Source: an uncultured Actinomyces sp. (GTDB taxonomy: Bacteria; Actinomycetota; Actinomycetes; Actinomycetales; Actinomycetaceae). Taken from it: DNA of 6,483 nt. The position numbers and the translations under genes are program-made. Shown here piece after piece: positions 5,554-6,483 of the stretch (position 1 is the first letter of the stretch; the number at the start of each line of letters is the position of its first letter). The stretch is from assembly GCA_938022345.1 (NCBI GenBank), contig CALIEP010000066.1, positions 1-6,483 of the forward strand. Reading direction: 5' to 3'. The notes below the pieces were generated by a model that searched no databases, was not told the DNA's origin, and saw nothing but the letters and a program-made list of their open reading frames with translations.

Positions 5554-6202
5554 AAACGATACCCCTTTGCAGACCCCGATCCGAGTCATGATCGTTGATG
5601 ATCATGAGATTGTTCGTCGCGGGATTGCAGAGATTGTCGATCGTGCAGATGACCTTGAAGTGGTTGCAGAGGCCGGGACAGTTCAAGATGCTTTGCGCCG
5701 TGCCCAATTGGTCAGCCCCGATGTGATTTTGGTGGACCTCCAGCTTCCCGACGGAACGGGCATCGACATCATGGAATCTCTGGGGCAGACAAACCCCGAG
5801 ATTCGCCCAATCGTCCTGACCTCTTTTGATGATGACGAGGCCTTGGCAGAGTCGCTTGCAAAGGGCGCGCGTGCCTACGTGCTCAAGACCGTTCGCGGTG
5901 CAGAAATTACCGATGTCATCAAGGCAGTCGCACAGGGACGCATCCTTCTTGATGAACGAACGCTGACCCGCAGGCGTGCAGATCATGATGATCCGACCGC
6001 AGACCTGACTCCTTCAGAGCGTAAGGTCTTGGAGTTGATCGGCGATGGCCTGTCGAACCGCGAAATTGGCGCAAAACTGGGCGTTGCAGAGAAGACCGTC
6101 AAGAACCACATCACGTCCTTGCTGTCGAAGATGGGGCTTCAACGACGCACTCAGGTTGCTGCTTGGGTAGCCGGACAACGCGCTGCAGCTTGGCGTAACT
6201 GA
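5546..6202 (+). CDS. LuxR/NarL-family response regulator, DevR (DosR)-like
   Basis: This is a 218-residue DNA-binding response regulator. The receiver domain (about 12-130) has the acidic pair D18/D19 (VDDHEIVRRG), the phosphoacceptor D64 (ILVDLQLPDG), T92 (VLTSF) and K114 (YVLKT). These are each 10 residues beyond D8/D9, D54, T82 and K104 of mycobacterial DosR. A LuxR-type helix-turn-helix follows (about 151-212), with LTPSERKVLELIGDGLSNRE and the recognition segment AEKTVKNHITSLLSKMG (181-197); the AEKTVKN and RRTQ motifs closely match DosR. GTG 5546 is chosen from the AAGGAG at 5534-5539. The gene overlaps rnc by 8 nt and so should share its transcript. Its probable kinase is convergent, one base away. 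DosR controls the response to hypoxia, NO and CO in mycobacteria; the signal and targets here are unknown, and other NarL-type regulators share these motifs. Confidence 0.9.
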   Translation: MTENDTPLQTPIRVMIVDDHEIVRRGIAEIVDRADDLEVVAEAGTVQDALRRAQLVSPDVILVDLQLPDGTGIDIMESLGQTNPEIRPIVLTSFDDDEALAESLAKGARAYVLKTVRGAEITDVIKAVAQGRILLDERTLTRRRADHDDPTADLTPSERKVLELIGDGLSNREIGAKLGVAEKTVKNHITSLLSKMGLQRRTQVAAWVAGQRAAAWRN

Positions 6203-6203
6203 G

Positions 6204-6483
6204 CTAGGCCAGGGGAACGCTCCAGGTAATCTTTGTTCCTTTTCCTTCAAGGCCGGTACCAACGGTGAAGGTTCCGCCGTTGAGGCGTGCACGTTCTGCC
6301 ATGTTCGCAAGGCCTGAATTGCGTGTATGCGCGGGGTCAATCCCGACTCCGTCATCGGAAACGGAAACCGTGAGCCTACCTGTTTTCCCGCTTCCCTCAA
6401 GTTCAACATTGACCGCACCCGCGGTCGCGTGTGCGTGACGGGCAATATTGGACAGTCCCTCTCGGACGATTGCAACCGCATCA
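6204..6483 (-). CDS. C-terminal ATPase end of a DevS/NarL-type sensor histidine kinase (partial)
   Basis: On the minus strand a frame enters from the right edge (first full codon 6482-6480) and ends at TAG (6206-6204), giving the last 92 residues. It is a GHKL ATPase domain: N box REGLSNIARHAHA with the Mg-binding N12, G1 box DDGVGID (43-49), G2 box GLANMAERARLNGG (57-70), and the end GLEGKGTKITWSVPL. The RHAHA and GTxxxW.xPL patterns are typical of the HPK7/HisKA_3 kinases that pair with LuxR-type regulators, and DevS/DosT ends very similarly. The phosphoacceptor histidine region and all sensor domains lie beyond the window, so the signal is unknown. It converges on the response regulator with a single base between the stop codons. 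It is the obvious partner, though that is an inference. Confidence 0.9.
   Translation of the reverse strand, partial: DAVAIVREGLSNIARHAHATAGAVNVELEGSGKTGRLTVSVSDDGVGIDPAHTRNSGLANMAERARLNGGTFTVGTGLEGKGTKITWSVPLA

Noticed and set aside
6244..6271. Inverted repeat CCTTCA...TGAAGG near the convergent gene ends, considered as a terminator
   Set aside because: The arms are only 6 bp with a 16-nt interior, there is no T-run on either strand after the stem, and it lies inside the kinase coding sequence.
6014..6481. A 155-codon minus-strand frame over the end of the regulator and the kinase
   Set aside because: It is out of frame with the clear GHKL ATPase domain in the same region and has no motif of its own.

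Overview
The window is a densely packed stretch of an actinobacterial chromosome. Evidence for this is the conserved gene order recG–rsmD–coaD–sepIVA-like–yceD (DUF177)–rnc, the actinobacteria-specific SepIVA-type coiled-coil gene, the DevR/DevS-like two-component proteins, and the frequent GTG starts and TGA stops. Two hand-counted 60-base lines gave 53% and 57% G+C. That is low for a streptomycete or mycobacterium and would suit an Actinomycetaceae-type genome (Actinomyces, Schaalia, Mobiluncus and relatives), but the genus is an inference.

Layout, all on the + strand unless stated: 1-290, the 3' end of a probable DAK2/YloV-family gene; 287-2443, recG (replication-fork helicase), interrupted by an in-frame TAG at 1148-1150; 2458-3030, rsmD (16S rRNA m2G966 methyltransferase); 3027-3536, coaD (phosphopantetheine adenylyltransferase); 3529-4245, a SepIVA/DivIVA-like coiled-coil protein; 4238-4801, a YceD/DUF177 protein; 4801-5553, rnc (RNase III); 5546-6202, a DevR/DosR-like LuxR-family response regulator; and on the - strand 6204-6483, the ATPase end of a DevS/NarL-type histidine kinase, cut by the window edge. 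No RNA genes, mobile elements, CRISPR arrays or intergenic regions of any size are visible. The longest gap between genes is 14 nt (2444-2457).

Six of the seven co-directional junctions overlap by 1, 4 or 8 nt, so the + strand genes look like one translationally coupled operon for housekeeping functions: DNA repair, rRNA modification and processing, CoA synthesis and septation. The response regulator is tied to rnc by an 8-nt overlap that carries its own good Shine-Dalgarno sequence. Its likely partner kinase faces it tail to tail, with one base between the stop codons.

The most notable point is recG. One amber codon splits an otherwise open 719-codon frame just before the Walker A motif, and several residues that are nearly invariant in RecG are changed (DEQH to DEKH, HGRM to TGRD, and others). 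This may be a decaying gene, a strain-level nonsense mutation, or a sequence error at the stop codon. I see no convincing new multi-gene system here; the remaining findings are about gene organisation.
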